In this document: positions 11,901-26,900 of the stretch, piece by piece
How the letters are laid out: each line of letters opens with the position of its first letter
How positions within the stretch are numbered: the first letter of the stretch is position 1
Translations under genes and position numbers: made by a program
Notes under the pieces: generated by a model
Told to the model about the DNA's origin: nothing
The model's input: the letters and a program-made list of their open reading frames with translations, nothing else
Databases searched by the model: none
Assembly (NCBI GenBank): GCA_014706295.1
Contig: JACSVZ010000015.1
Coordinates: 59,579,535-59,643,534 of the forward strand
DNA from: Lycocorax pyrrhopterus obiensis
Taxonomy: Eukaryota; Chordata; Aves; Passeriformes; Paradisaeidae
Direction of reading: 5' to 3'
Length of the DNA: 64,000 nucleotides

Positions 11901-14900
11901 GAGGCCATTGAAATTAGAAAGTGGAGCCAGTTTCAGGGACAGGAGAATGTTTGCTGACCAAGTGTTAGTGCAGCCTTGCTTTGCTGGTGTCACACCCGCC
12001 TGCCTTCTCCTCCGTGGTGAATTTGGATCCCCCACTGGAGCCCTGGGTGTCACCAGCCACTGGAGAGAGCAGTGCCGGGAAAGACTTGGGTTTCTGTCCT
12101 TGTCTCAAGAGTTGAGCTGCACTGCTGCCCCAGCTGGGCAGGCAGGTGGGAGTGCACTGGTTAGACAGATCCCACAGCCATTACTGGTCCTCCTACAGTC
12201 TTGCAGCACCACTGACTGCCAGTCTTTACTCTCGGCCAAGCATTATGTGACAGCAAGAGAAAGGCAGTTGCTTCGAGTCCTGGCTGTCCACTGGGATATG
12301 GCATGAAATGAGGGCAATGAAGAGACAAGGCTTGTAACATATCATTTGCCTGTGCAGATGCTTGGGCTAAGCCTTTGTCAGTGGTTCCTTAGATGCTTGG
12401 ATGGAGATGTCACAACCTGCTTTGTCAGAGTTGTGTTCTTTTTGAACACACTTAGGCTTACATCCCCCAGCACTGCTGAAGAGTGGGATATAAGAAGTTC
12501 ATTATATATGATTTTGGGTGTTTAAAACTCAAATTAGTTGGGTGCCTCATCTCCAGAATTACTGGCAAGAAAGGAACCTGCATCTGCTTCAGAGGTGTGT
12601 GTTGTGTCCCACATCCTCTCCCCCCTCAATCCTCCTCCAGGGCAAGAGCATCCTGACTTTGGGTGGCTTCATCCTTCTCTCTTTCTAAAGCACAGCGTGT
12701 GAGATTGACGTTTCCATGATTGGTAGATGTGTTTGAAATCCTGGATTGTGTGATAGACATCCATGTTCAGAGAGTGGATTAAATCTTCTGCAGTCAGCCC
12801 AAGAGAAGGGCACCACTTCAGCCCTAATTAAGTGTTGAGCAGGGGTCCCCCTAAATGTGGGGCTTAAACAGAGAGAGGACCTTTATGCTAGGCTTCAGTT
12901 CACAGTTTCATTTGAGCAGCTCCAAGCAGAGGACTGGAAAGAAGGAAATACAGTTATGAACTAATGTGCATGAGAACATGACAGCTCTTCTGGAGACAGG
13001 AAAATGAACTTGAGGGCTCACAGGGTCTTTTCCATCTGTAGTATCTATGATATGTTTCTATGGCTGCATTTGTCTGTGTCAGGGTTTGGACACTGTCCAG
13101 CAAGCAGCTGGACTTCTAGGGCTGTGGAGAGAATGAAGCAATTGCAGGAATGCTTGAGAACAGGTCTTTATGTCTGGTGTGGGAGGTGGGAGAAGAGCAG
13201 TGGATCCCCAAACAGATTTTTATGGCAAACCTCAGAGATTTTCTGCACTTACAATCTCTTGCTTTTGGCTCTTTGCTGCAGATCCACCATCAAAGGAAAA
13301 CCCTTATGAAGACATCGAGACCAACAGCCGCTGTTTGGGGAAGAAATGTGTCCTGACCTTCCCAGCATCCCCCACCTCTTCTGTACCTGGGACTCCCACT
13401 AAGGTACTTTGATTCAAGTGGCCACCTCTTCTGCTCCAGAAAGGTTTTGGGTGAAATCCGGGTCCTGTGTGGAAAAAGTGAACACCTTCATCATGTAAGG
13501 GATTTTTCCTTTATGTCTTTTGCCACAGAACACAGTGTGATAAGAGAAGATTTACTGCCCTTCAGTGAGGTAAACAAACAAACCAGCATTCCCTTATATA
13601 AATGGTTTGTTGGCTTTCACTTTTTTTTTCACTCCAGGATTGCCTTCCCTGGTGGTGTGGGAAGACCTTCCTCCCCTCAAAGAGGCATGGTAGTATTTGG
13701 GTAATCAAGGCCTGCACTAGCCTCCTCTCAGTGTCTGTGGGCAGTGCAGTCTGCCTGTGCTGGTGCCTGGTTGCCTCTGCAGCCCCCCACCTCAGGTGGC
13801 CTTTTTTGCTCTCTCCATGCTGAGACAGGTTGCTGGTAAGTGAGGCTGTGCAGTCCCTGGGTGGAGGGCCAGTGCTAGAAGGGTGTCCCCACCACAGCCC
13901 AGCTCACAGCTTGGTGCCTTTTTCCTCCTTGTCCATGGAACCAAAAGAAGAGGTAAAACTTTGGTTGGCACCTCTTGCTCAGAGCTCAGGGTTTCCCAAG
14001 GCCAGCCCCGCTCTCTCAGCCTCCCAAGCTGCTTTGGTTGATTCATGTTGTCTGTTTAGATAGTCCAAGCCTGGGACAGCAGGGACAGCATGACAGCCAA
14101 AGTCATCTTGGCAACAACTGGGTTTGGAGTGGATAGCAGGGTTCTAAACACAGCTTTCCTGACCAAAGAGTTTTCTCATGCTTTCCTAGTAACAACTATT
14201 ATTAGAGCTGTTATCCAACATTTTCAGAAGTTTTATGTGCAGTGTTTCTTGACATGCTGCTCTTTTCCAACCAGCTTAATCAGCAACTAAGGTGTCTTTG
14301 GATAGTTCAACTCTTTAAAGTGAAAATTGTTCTGTGGTTCTCAATCCATTCTCCTTGTTGCTAGTTAGGTCTAGAGCAGCAAAGGGCTGTGTGAATGAAT
14401 GTTGGGATGAGGCTGATTTCCCTCAGAGAGCTTTGCAGTCACCTGTGCACCCGGATTTCCCACATGTGCTATCGAAAGGAGGCTGCAGCGTTGCACAGGA
14501 ATGCCTTTCACCAGAGATACTGTTCCCAGCTGGACGGGAGTAATTATGTTACACCACAGTGCTTCGGCGTCTAAAAGCCGTGATCTGCATCAGTCAGAGA
14601 AGAAATGCTGCAGCTCTCTTGGCAGCTAATGGGTTTGCAAATGCAGCTTCATCCTGCTGGAGAGCCTGGCCAGGCTGCAGTGATGGGGAGTGGGTCTGGA
14701 CAGACTTTCAGTAGTAGCTCATACCCCTGGTGCAGAATGAGATTCTTCAGTGCAAAGACTCCTTGCAGCCTCATTTTAACATGGCTTCTCTGTGGGTGGC
14801 AAACATTTTTTGTGAGCTGAGTGTCTTCTGCTGAATCCAGAGACACCTGAGCTAAGCTGAATGAATTAATTGGTCTGACTAATAACTGCTGAGTATGTCT

Positions 14901-17900
14901 GTGGATGGAGGCAGATGGTGATGCTGCCTCAGCTACAGTCACGGTGCTGCTGTGAATTGTTCAGAACTAGGTTGGATAACTCTCCCCCACACTTCTTAGG
15001 GCCATGTAGATGCGTCCTCTGGCAGTGCAGGTACAGTTCCCAAAAAAGGTGCAATTTACCTTGTCATAACTACTGGGAAATTCTGTAGGAGTAGATAAAA
15101 AGTGTTCTTACTGAGCATCTTTCTGGTGAGAAGTGGTTTGCCCTTCTTTATCTGGAGCTGAGCTTTCTACTTCTCTGATGCTATTTTTGGTCAGAGACTT
15201 TAGGAACTTTGCTACTTAAACATCTTCTGTTGTGCTCCCAATGAACCTGCTGATGAATTTAGGAGGAAAGCAGTCTCCATAATTGTCTAACAGCATTTCT
15301 TGTACCCACCGAAATATCTGATTCTGGCTCCTGTCAAAGGCAGCCATACTGACAGTGCTTTTTGCCTGCTCTCACTGCTTCTCAGTTCCTCCTGGCTAGC
15401 TGCTCCTTATCCCAAATGCTTGTGGTTGGTCGGTTGGTCTTGTCCTGTTTACAATCCCAGCCTCTGGATTACCCAAATCCTGGGAGATTTTTTTCCACAC
15501 TGGAGCAAGGCCTTCTTGGCCAACCCCTGAGCCTGTGTTCTGTTCTGGAATGAAAATGGGATGGTTCAATTGCTGGTCACGCTGGTGCTGGTGTAGCCTG
15601 GTGGCTGCATGGGTTTCTTGCGTGTGCAGAAATCCGTGGGCACTCTCAGGCTGTTTTGACAACTGAGTGCTGTGGCTGCCCCACTGGATTTACTGCTGTG
15701 ACAGTGTTAGCGATGGAGTAAAGATACACGAGGTACTGTGCTCATTCATTCCTTCTCCTTCATTTCCAGTTGCTTTCCAAACCCATGTTTTTCCGGCAAA
15801 ACTCGGAGCGGCGGAGTTTCAAACTGCCAGACATACGGAAACTGAGCCGTGATGGGACTGGGTCACCATCCAAAATCAGCCCTCCCTCAACCCCCAGCAG
15901 TCCAGATGACACCTTCTTCTCCTTGGGAGACTCCCAGAACGGCAAGAGGAGAAGGAAGATTCCCAAGGTAAATCTAGGGCTTTGTCTTTTTTGTTTGGCT
16001 TCTTCCAGGCAGGAATGTGAGCAAGAGACCACATTTTCTTTAATTTTCAGTGTGGCAGCCCTGCAATATAGCTGATGTCCTGGCTGTTGACTTGACTTGT
16101 GCTTAACCCCCTTTTTGCCTGAAGGAGAAGGCACACAAACGTGTCTGCACCTTTCAAAGAAGTTATTTTTCCATCTGAGATTTCATGATTTTCAGGATAG
16201 ATAAATAATAATAAAAACAAAGCATTGTAGTTTTGGGATAGAAGTTGAAGTATGTCCGAGGGGAAAAAAAAGGCAGAAAAGTAGTTCGTATTTTGCGAAA
16301 GATATACCCCATCATACTTCCTTCTGTGCTTCCTGGATGGGACAGTCAGAAATTGTCTGTGTGTTGTGTGTTTGTTTCCTCCTGGAAATCTGTTGTTCTT
16401 TGCTTGGTTTGATTCATGCACTGGCTGTTTCAATTCCAGGTAGTGTGTGATTGTAGGTGAACAATGAGCATAATGACAATTGAGTGACAAAAGGACTTGT
16501 CTGCAGTTATGAGCATTTTCTGCAGCAACATTTCCTATTTCTTACTTGGATACAGCAATACTCCGTTGAAATTTTATTTTCTTTCAGATCTGGCAGGATG
16601 TGTATTCAGCCCAAATGAGGTTTGGCAGGAGTCTATCTTTTGAATGTTTCAAAAACACAGTTATAAAAACACAGTTGCTTATCCCGGTCTTTGCAGGACA
16701 AGCAGAGGCTACCAGGGACAGTCTGTGGTGATTTTTTTCCAAACCCACAGTTTTCATTTGGGGAAAACGGGATGTGTTTGTGTATCTTCTTTGTTTCCTG
16801 GTTGCCAGATCTGTGTTCATGTTTGCATATCTGATTTTTGAATGCCCTCTCTGTGTGCCTCAGCATTTCAGGAGTGAGCCAAAGACTGCAAATGTCTGGG
16901 GTTTCTTTCCCAGTGTGTCTACACATCTGTGTATGGGCGTGAGCTCTGTCAGTGTGTTCACACATGCTTTTATGTCAATTGAAAAGAGGATTCCAAGTAT
17001 TTATTTACCCCACAGTGCCACTGAGCAGTCTTGCAGGGCCAGCTCAGAACTGAGGTTCACTGTGTCAAGGGCAGCATCACCTGAGGGTTGAGCTGGGCAT
17101 CTGTGTGAAGGCTGCGCTGCCACATCACAGCATCCTTCCTCCCACTTAAATATTTGGATTCAGAGATGCCTGACCAAGTAGGTGGTGGGTTTGTCTTACC
17201 TTGAGCTCTCAGGACATGTGTGGAAGGATCACAGAATTTATGGAATAAATCTGAATGCTGTGGCCATGTCCTGCTGCTCCTGCCGGGGCCCTTGAGAAGG
17301 AGGCAGGTCTGCTCAAGCAGGAAGCCTGGCATGGCTCTGCTGCAATTCCCCTCCCCTTCAGGAATGGACAGGGAGACCAGAGGCACTGAACGAGCCACTA
17401 AGCCCAGCTATGCCCAGCACTGAAATGTCCTCTCTCTTGGCCAGCTGGGAGGACAGGGATTACAGGATTTGCAAAGGAAAACCAGTAGTGTAAAATACTT
17501 CAGTATCACTGGCTTCCACACTTCTCAATTTCTTCAGTCATCCTCCAGCCAGTTTTCTGCTTCCGAACCTGCAGACCAGGGCAGTTTGCCAAGGGACCCT
17601 CTGGTGCTCCCTGGAGTATGGTCATGGTATGGAGAGATGGACACTGTCAAGCTTATACAGCTGCACTGGGTGGAAGTGCATTAAGGTGTGGCCTTTCATC
17701 AGGCCTTGTTACCCTGGGCTCCTGCTGCACCAGAGGGAGCGTGGCCACTGGCAGTACAGCACAAATCCTGGGAATTGTGCGTCCTGGAGCATCAAGTGAA
17801 GAGTTTCAATATGGCCAAGGTTGGGAAAAAGAGCACTTTGCATGAAATCCTAACTTAATTTCTTGCCTGGGGAGGAAATTAACCTTGTTTGTTTGTGTGT

Positions 17901-20900
17901 TTGCTGAGCAGCTTGTGTTGAAAATCAATGCCATTTACGAGGCCCGGAGGGGAAAGAAACGTGTCAAGAGACTGTCACAATCCACAGAGAGCAATTCAGG
18001 GAAAGGTAAAGGAGCTCCAAACCATCATACATCTAAGACTTCCTGAGGACTTGCCTTGGACTTTAGACTGGCTTAGTGGTTTATGTGACACTTTCTAGCA
18101 CTTCTTCCAGTCCAGACTAAGGCTGAGTTGGGGTTTCCACTCTTCTTTTTTGTAAGATAAGGGCTGTTCCTCTGCCCAAAGGACTTTGATTAAAATGGAA
18201 GTTTTCTGTTTTCCTTGCTTCATTTTCATTCCATGGCTTTGCATGATAACCTTATAGGTCACACCAAACATGTCCCCTCTTTTTGATGTTTAAGAAATAA
18301 ACATGCTGGAACATGCTGGAAGCTGTGGAGAGGAATGTTCAGTCCAAAAAGTCTGATTTGTTGAGATCAAAATATTTTGTGGGAATGTGTCACTTCAGTG
18401 AACTGTCCAATGGAAGACAGCAGATTTTGGAACAGCCCTGGTTCTTTCACCATCCCAGTAAAAAATAGCCTCAGCTGGGAATCAGGGTTTCTACAATTGA
18501 CTGTAGGACCATCTCCATCATAGCAGGATTGAGACTTTCAGCCTCCCTCTGTCAATTAATGACTTGCCCAAAGCATTCAGACACTTCAGAGCAATTACTT
18601 TTAAGCATCTCATCTCTGTAAAAATTAAGATTATGTCTTTCCAGTGCAGTGGTTTTTTCCAAAACACTTTAATTTCCAGCAAAAGGTGACCACCTCTATT
18701 TGTTTCCCACAATTATTTGTTACTGTTTATCCTATTTCATAAAGCATAGACAGCCACAGGGTGGATGACTATGTTTATATGAACTTTCTGGGGAAGCATG
18801 CCAGACTTTTTATACCCCTCCCTGAAGCATCAAAAGCATCATTCAGAGAAATAGATCACTGGACCATATAGACCTTCAGTCTGATTCAGTCTGGCAATTT
18901 TTTTTGTTTGTTTCTTTCTTTTCTTGGTTTTATCCCATGTTGACAAACTACTGCATATAAACGAGTATTTTGCCTTGGTGTTGTGCTTATACAGACTTGG
19001 ATAAAATACTGTCCTGGCATTTTATTCTTATGCAACTCTTCTGGCTGTGCAAAATTGATTTTGTTGCTGTCGTTGTTTGTTTGGGTGGTTTTTTCCCTAA
19101 AAGAATGGGAGGATACCAGGGTTGGTAAGCTAAATGTCTGTGAGTATGTGGACCCTTGAAAAGAACAAGGCCCTTGGGACCTAAACTGCTTCCCCCTGAA
19201 GTTGCCAGGCCTGGCTTTCTCATGCCAGTGATAAGAAATTCACAGTTCTAAATAGATTTTCCTTAATTCATCTTCCCCTTTCTTTTTTTCCTAGTTACAG
19301 ATGAAAACAGTGAATCAGACAGTGACACTGAAGAGAAGCTGAAAGGTAAGGCAAATGTGTGAAGAGAGCAAATGGCTCCTGATAAACTCTGCTGTGAGGT
19401 CCTGGGACAAGATCTCTCCTCTGTGTTCTGCCATTGGAAAAGGACGTTGTTTCTGCACAGAACACAGTGAGAAGACAAAGATCTCAACACTGCAGAAGAA
19501 AATCCGTGGGCAGAGGGCTATAGGAGCCCAAAACAAACATCTCTCCCAACTCCCATCAAAGCTCCTTGTTGACTGACTTTCCCAGGAGGAGTATTGGACA
19601 CTGAGGAAATACAGTGAGATTTCTCTAAGTGCAGAGTCAGAAATGTGTGACCAGCCTGGCAGAAGCAGTGCTGCATGGGACTGGATGTCCAGACACCTCA
19701 CCACATGCTTACTAAGGGCAAAAAGCCACCAGCCAGACTGGCTAGCTAGGAAAACAGAGTTGCACTGTGTGATTTATTGCTGGTTAAACTCTCCTGCACT
19801 GGCTGGGTTTGGGATAAAGCACTGCATTGCTTTCTTCACTCTTGTAGGATTATTTGGTGTACTGGTCTCAGTAATACTCTCCTGAAACCTTCTTGTACTG
19901 GTAATTAGCCCATGGACATGATGAGGACATTGCTATCTTTTGGGAATTTGTGTGGCAAATTCAAAGTCCTGGCAGAGTTAGAATGCAAGATGGAAACTCC
20001 CTCACATTCCAAAGTTCCCTGACTCACACGCACATCTGATCTGGACAGCAGGTCAGCTCCAAGCTGAAAAGACAGGCATGAGCAGCAGTTGGGCTATGTG
20101 TGAGCCACAGTGCATTGTGTGTGGGAGTGCTTGTTCTCACCCTCTTTCAGGTTTTTAGAAGTGAAAGTTCAGACTGAGTTCCCTCTTGTGAGCACAGCTT
20201 CCCACTCAAGAGCTACAGTATCCTCTTGCTTTCCTCTGCATTGAAATCTTTTATCTGTGTTGCTCTGTTAGTAAGATCAAGTTGAAAATTGCTGCCACTG
20301 TCTACCTTTTGACAAGTCCTAAGGCTGGCCTGCAGACAGGAGAGATGGTTTGCACCATGATGGTGCAGAAATTACATTCACAACTGTCCTGAAATGTGAT
20401 GTTGTGAAATACAGAGACCATGTTCGGATGTAGCTGAGAAAGCCAGTGTAGATGTGGCCAGGAAGACTTGAACTCTCGTCTGTTGCTGGTTGCCATAGTG
20501 AATCATGTGCATCATCTCTGTAACTGCAGCTCAGAACTCCCCAGAGAGAGGATGATGGAGATCATATGAAGTCACCTCAAATCCAACAGCACTGGGCTCT
20601 GAACAATATCCAGATCCAGACCTGGGTCTGACTGACTGTGCAAGTCCACATAAGTGTGAACAGGAGCTCTGGCACTTGCTGTTTGCTCTAACTACACCTG
20701 TATTTTGCTTTATGCCTTGTTGAACTGTCGACTTCCCTATTTTTAAATAGGAAAGTGAGATGATTTAGCAAGTCTCTTGTATCTGGGACTTTAAGTAACA
20801 GACCGATCACACCAGCCAGTTACCTCTGCTTGGCAAGTCACTGTACATCATATGAGACACAGTAAATCATGAGGCTGTATGTCAGAACTGGAAGTGCTGA

Positions 20901-23900
20901 CCCTCAGGAAGGAAAAATGTTGGAAGACAAACTCTGCCATGATGACAGGAGTAAAATTCTGGTATCTTTAGAATATAAACAGTGCAGATCTTGAGCAAGC
21001 TTTTCAGAAGCACTCAGCATTGCTGTGACACTGCTCCTTTTGAAGTCCCTGGTGAAACAGAAACCACTTCTGAAAACTTTTGAAGCTGTACAGCCCTAGA
21101 GCAAATAATATAATAGGTGACAAGAGATCGGAGTCTAAGCCATCTTTGCAGGGCTTTAACTGTCCAGGGCTTGTTACACTTTCTGATTTAAGAGGCATCT
21201 CAAGATTGCTTTAAATTACATTGTCTGGAGTAGTCCATGAGTGGCACAACTTTACCAGACAGAAGATCAACAAGTATATACCATCGCTCAGGAAGTGTCT
21301 CCCAAGCAGATATCTTACATACATACTCCTTATGTATTGGAGTTCCTATAGTGTCTCTGTGGTTGTTGTTTCCGTCCAAAAGTTGCACTGCCACCCACCT
21401 TCCCAAAAAGCAAAGCTGTGAGAATGTGCTGTAGTCTCTGCTTGTAGTTAATTCTTTCTTTCTTTTGTAGCAGGGATAAGGGAGACGTCATGGAGATTTA
21501 ATTTGGGATGCAACTGTAAAACGAAGCAGGGGGGTGGTCTCAGGGAATCTCATCTGGTCTCTTCTCAGCAGGCAACTTTTCATTACTTTCCATGCTGGAA
21601 TGTTTGTTGTCCCATGGCTCATGTGTGTGTTGCAGTTACAGCTTGCTTGGCAATTTTTCTTGTTTTTCCATTGTTTTGGGTGAACTTGTAGAAGCATGGC
21701 ACTGAGAGATTAGTTTTAGGCACAGGAAGAACTGGCATGAGCTAGCATTTTTCATTTGCACCTCTTTTCACATGTTTTTTGTTGTTGGCCTACAGCCCAG
21801 CCTGTGTGCTGAAGCTGGGAGTCCCCAGCATCACTCAGACAGCAGAGCCCTGGCCTGACCCAAGTGCTGGTCTTGTAAAACCGTGGGGATTGCTGCCCAC
21901 AGCCTCCTCTGAGCAAAGGTGGTCAATCACCTCACTGTGCTGGCTTTGAACAATGCGTAAATGAGTGCTAGGATGAATGCCTGGACTTTATCTGCTACAT
22001 CGTGTCCTATATGGATCTCAGCTTGGGCTGTTTCAGCTGTAAAAGCTATCCATGAAATCTTTTTGCTGCCAGACTTCTTCAGGGTGATGGCACAAGGTTA
22101 TGTCCCATCTCTGTCAGTATTTACAGTGCAGCTTCCAAATGGTTCCCACCTCTTACTCAGCCACTGACAAAGCCACTGCAGTGAGGTGTTTTGAAGTTTG
22201 TCCCTCAGTCTCTGCAAAGCACCGTGCAAAGATGCTCTGTGCATAGAGCCAGACAAAGTCAGAATCTCTCCCCCTTGTTTCCGTAGCTCACAGCCAGCGC
22301 CTGGTGCACGTGAAATCCCGGCTGAAGCAAACCCCGCGCTACCAGACCCTGGAGCGGGACCTGATCGAGTATCAGGAGAGGCAGCTCTTCGAGTACTTCG
22401 TCGTGGTGTCGCTGCACAAGAAGCAGGCTGGGGCTGCCTACATCCCTGAGGTCACCCAGCAGTTCCCACTGAAGGTCTGCCTGACCTGTCTCGGGTTGTG
22501 TGGTGCACTTGGATAGCTGGAGGAGCTGCAGCTTCTCTGTTGGCCACGTGTTGTGTCTGCTGTGACAGTATTAAGGGACACTGAAGACAGTGGGGGGGCT
22601 TCAGTCCCTACCTGAGAACTGGCACGGTATCGCTCTCTGCTGAAAGAGCAGCTGATTTAGATCTTTTGCTGCCCTTGGCTATGACTTTTACGTAGCTATT
22701 CCCTTTCTCCCCCTTTCCTCTTTAAAGAAAACTGATGGTTGGGTGAAGATACGTGTTCTGAAAGGGAAGGAGCAGCTTTCACTGATAGCCTAACTCAAAA
22801 TGGGGAAGGAGGAGTGGGAGAAACACAGAGCCAGTGTGACAGAGTGTTTGTAAATGGGATTTGACCAGAGCTCCCCTCAGACTTCAGTTCTCTCGCCACT
22901 TGCTAGAAGTTGTGTCCCAGATTAGAGGCACAATATAGCAGGGGCAGGTGCTGCAGAGACAGGGCTTGGTGGAACTGGGGGCACAGAGTTACCTTGAGAT
23001 ATCTAAAGATTAGATATTGATTTGATTAGATTCTGATCCAGAATCACAGATTTTAATATCTTCCAGGCAGAAGCTTAGCCTCTGTCATCACCTCTTCATT
23101 TGTCACAGGGAAAATATTTGAAGTCATTCCATCCCCACATGACTAATTGGAAACATTCCTTCTCTCTGTTCTGCTAGCTTGAGCGCTCGTTCAAATTCAT
23201 GCGTGAGGCAGAAGATCAGTTGAAAGCTATTCCTCAGTTTTGCTTCCCTGATGCAAAGGACTGGGCCCCCATCCATCAGTTTGCCAGGTAAGTAAGGTAC
23301 TTTGTATCCTGATTCATGAGAAACAGATTTCTGCATCAAGCTAATTAAATACAAGAGCTGTTACAGTAGAAGGCTGGGCAGAGCTCTGAGAGGGGTGTTT
23401 GGGAAATGCAGAAATACTGTGGTTTTATTGGATTTGTATGTCAGAGACTGGTAACGTGGCTGATGGGTATCTTGTCTTTCTGGTTTCTCTTTCTGCAGTG
23501 AGACATTCTCGTTTGTCCTGACTGGGGAAGATGGAAGCAGGCGATTTGGGTATTGTAGGAGGCTGCTGGTAATTATCCCTGGGTTTTTTTTCTTTTCCTA
23601 GAGGTGCAGCCTTCTGTGGGGTTGGTGTTACTGGCACCCATTCTGGAAAGTGGAAAGCTGCTACTCTTCTCTTTCAGTGTGGAATGAAAAGAGCAGCAGC
23701 AGAGCAGCTTTGCTCTCTTCTGTTCAGTGCCAAAGTCCCTGTCTACATCCCATCCTCCACTCCAGGCATAACTCTCTTGCATTTTCTTTGCACCAGCACT
23801 TGACCATGACCACAGGCTGTTGTTTCACCCCTAAGCTGAAGACAGGGTTCATCCCCTTTAGGTTTGGATAGCTGTGAAACAGTTGTCTAAACCTGTGCTG

Positions 23901-26900
23901 GTCCTGTAGGTTCAGAGTTGTCTCTGTAGAGCAGTCTGCCCTGCCTTTGTCATTTGATTTAGGTAAGCTGGGACCATACTGTGGATGTGCCCATTTCTCC
24001 CCACTGTTTGTGGTGTACCAGTGTTTGAGCTGGGTTGTCATCATCACCATGCTGTCAAATGTCTGCCAAGTTTCCAAGCCAGCCAGTGAGACACACAACT
24101 GAGAGACCAGTCACTCTATCTTTGCAGTAGTTGTAACTCTGACATTTCCTTGGTGTTTTTTGTGTGTGTATTTGCGTTTGTCTTGAAAGCCCAGTGGGAA
24201 AGGGAAGCGTCTCCCAGAAGTTTACTGCATCGTGAGTCGCCTTGGATGCTTCAATCTCTTCTCTAAGGTGAGGGGGGAAAAAGAGAGGGAATTTGTGCTG
24301 TAGGGTCAAGAGGTACCTGAAAGTGAAGCCAGCACCTGAAGAATGGGGATCAGGGAAGCCAACAGCTGAAGAAAGGGTCTGAAATGGTGTTGGTGAGGCA
24401 ACCACATGCTAATTCCAGAACCTAGCAAAAGCACAGTTAATAGGAAAACTAGATTGTCAGCTCTTGCCTTCTTCCTTCAGCAGAACTACCAGAACACAAG
24501 AGAGGTTAAAAGGTGGAGTCCTGACTCTGAGTGTGGTGGGGAGTTTGCAAATTTTCAGCTCTACTGTGACCTCACTGGAGCCATGTTTCTCGTGATAAAG
24601 GAAATGAAGGGTCTTCAGTTGCACCTTGTGCCTTCTTTCTTTTGATACAAAGCTCCACGTCGATACTGGGTTAAGGAGAGGACATAGATGCTGGTGCACT
24701 TCATTCCTGGTGTTATCTCCCTCCTCCTGATTTGCATGTTTTTGTGTCTTCATGCCTTTATTTCAGATCTTGGATGAGGTTGAGAAGAGACGGGGCATTT
24801 CCCCAGCCCTGGTGCAGCCTCTCATGAGGAGTGTCATGGAGGCACCTTTCCCAGCTCTGGGCCGGACGATTACAGTCAAGAACTTCTTGCCAGGCTCAGG
24901 AACAGAGGTAAAGACACTTCCTAGAGAGAGGGAAACAGGCCAGCAAATGATGCAGGACTAGCGACTGAAGTTGGGACCATGGCATAGCACTGGGGATCTT
25001 CAAGGACAGATGATCTGGCAGCTGTGGGGGGAAAGTGGGGAGTAAAACAGGGGACCAGAGGGGATGGTATGGAAACTTCAGTGATCTCAGAATCAAAATG
25101 GAAATCCTATGGTAAAAATGAATGTAAGGACACAGCCTAATACAGCAAAAGGAAACAGTGACATTGGCCTTGAAGCCAGGAGGCACAGACAGCAGGCCCT
25201 GTGTGGCCCAGAACATGACCTTGGATCTGCTCAAGGACACCACATTTAACTTCCTAAAGACAGATTCATACAATGTGCTCCAGCACCCTTAAAACAGAAC
25301 CTCTGTTTGTGTGGATCAGGTCAAAAAATAATTGAAACCACACCAGGCTAATGTTGCAGCCTTTGAGAATGGCATTTTCACAGTGTGGAGGTGGGGATCT
25401 GTGTTGCATCTCACACAATACAGTGCGAGGACAGTGGGAGGGTTTTAAGTGTGCAGAGCTTTAGGGTGTAGCGTTGAAGGACTGTGCATTGAAGGCTGTG
25501 GGAGAATGGAGGGAGACAAATTGAATGTAGTTTTGGCCATACTTGCTGCAGGGCATGGTATGCCTTGAATGTGAGAGGCAGGAAAGTGAGCGAGTTGAAA
25601 AAGTTGTGTCTGAGGGCTTTCAGCAGAGCACTACCTGAGGACATTCTCCTCAACCCAACTGAAAACAGTCCCAACTAAATGAAATTACTGCAGAGAACAT
25701 GCAAAGCTGGTTAAAAATATGTGCTGGAGGAGCAGAGTCCCAGTGGTGTGCTGTGAGAACGTTGTGGCTGGTTTGTATCTAGGATCCTGTTCATCAATTA
25801 TCTGACTGATGGCATAAACTCCACATTTACACAGCACAGCATTGGGATGGGTTGCAGGCACTTTGGAGAGTAAGGGATTAAAAGTCAAAGTGCCCCACTC
25901 CCCTAAATTCAAGAAGCACGTTCAAGTTTTCAAGAAATGACTGGATGTGGCACAGTGGTCTAGTTGTCATGGTGGTGATCAATCAGAGGTTGGACTCAAT
26001 GATCTTAGAGGTCTTTTCCAATCTAAACAATTCTGTGATTCTGTAAATTGAAGATTTGGTGTGAAAATCAATACGGACAAGAGCAAAATGCTGGGAGGAA
26101 GAAAGGAGAAGTCTAATACAACATGAAAGTAACTGAGTGAGCAACAGTACTTGAGAGAAGGATCTGGTGGTATAGTGGGCCATAAAGGGAGCAAAAGTAA
26201 CAGTGTGGTATTATTTAGACAAAATCCTTCATTGTGAAAGCAAATGAAGGGATGAATAATAAAGCAGAGCAACTTTTCTGCTTTCCAGTACTGATGGAAT
26301 TTTATTTAGAGTATCATTTTCCAAAACACGCAACCACTAGGCGAAAGCCCCAGAAGGGTAGTTCTGCTTACTAAGTGGTCTCGAAAATACAGGCAAAGCT
26401 TGAGAAAATTGTTTACTTAATATAGAAAACAAAGGACAAAGGAAGACACGTGATAACCTTTCAATACACAAGCAGTTTCCTACAGAGAGGAATGTGACCA
26501 GTTGTTTTGAGTGTGTACTGAGAGTAAGACAACAAGTAATTGAAGTAATTTGCCACTGACATGTTTCAGCTGCAGGCTTGGTGTTGGTGAGGGTAGTTCA
26601 GAACTAGAGTAATTTTCTTGTGGGATTTATGAAATGTGTGGTGTTGGAGGCTTTCAAAAACAATTTAGATAAGCATCTGTCTAAGATAAGGAGTATGAAG
26701 TGCTAAGGTGCTATGACAGGCATTATTTAAGTAGATATGAACAAAGAAAAATACCCACAGGCTGCTCTTGTCTGTAACTGATATAAAAAATTTATGGTCA
26801 GGAGGTTAGGCATCCAGATTCTTGCAGTAAAAAAATAAATAAATCGTAACTGTAAAAGTCAGAGTGTGGATTTGAAAGGCTCTGTGACATTCTGCTGCTT

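Larger units (their letters stand above)
22475..24766 (+). other. DENND2A introns 7-10 (with exons 8-10 between)
   Basis: Introns 22475-23177, 23288-23498, 23569-24189 and 24268-24766. All have GT-AG ends. Nothing else was recognised in them. Confidence 0.8.

Noticed and set aside
17225..17260. GATCACAGAATTTATGGAATAAA, resembling the start of a reversed CR1
   Set aside because: Similarity stops after about 20 bases.
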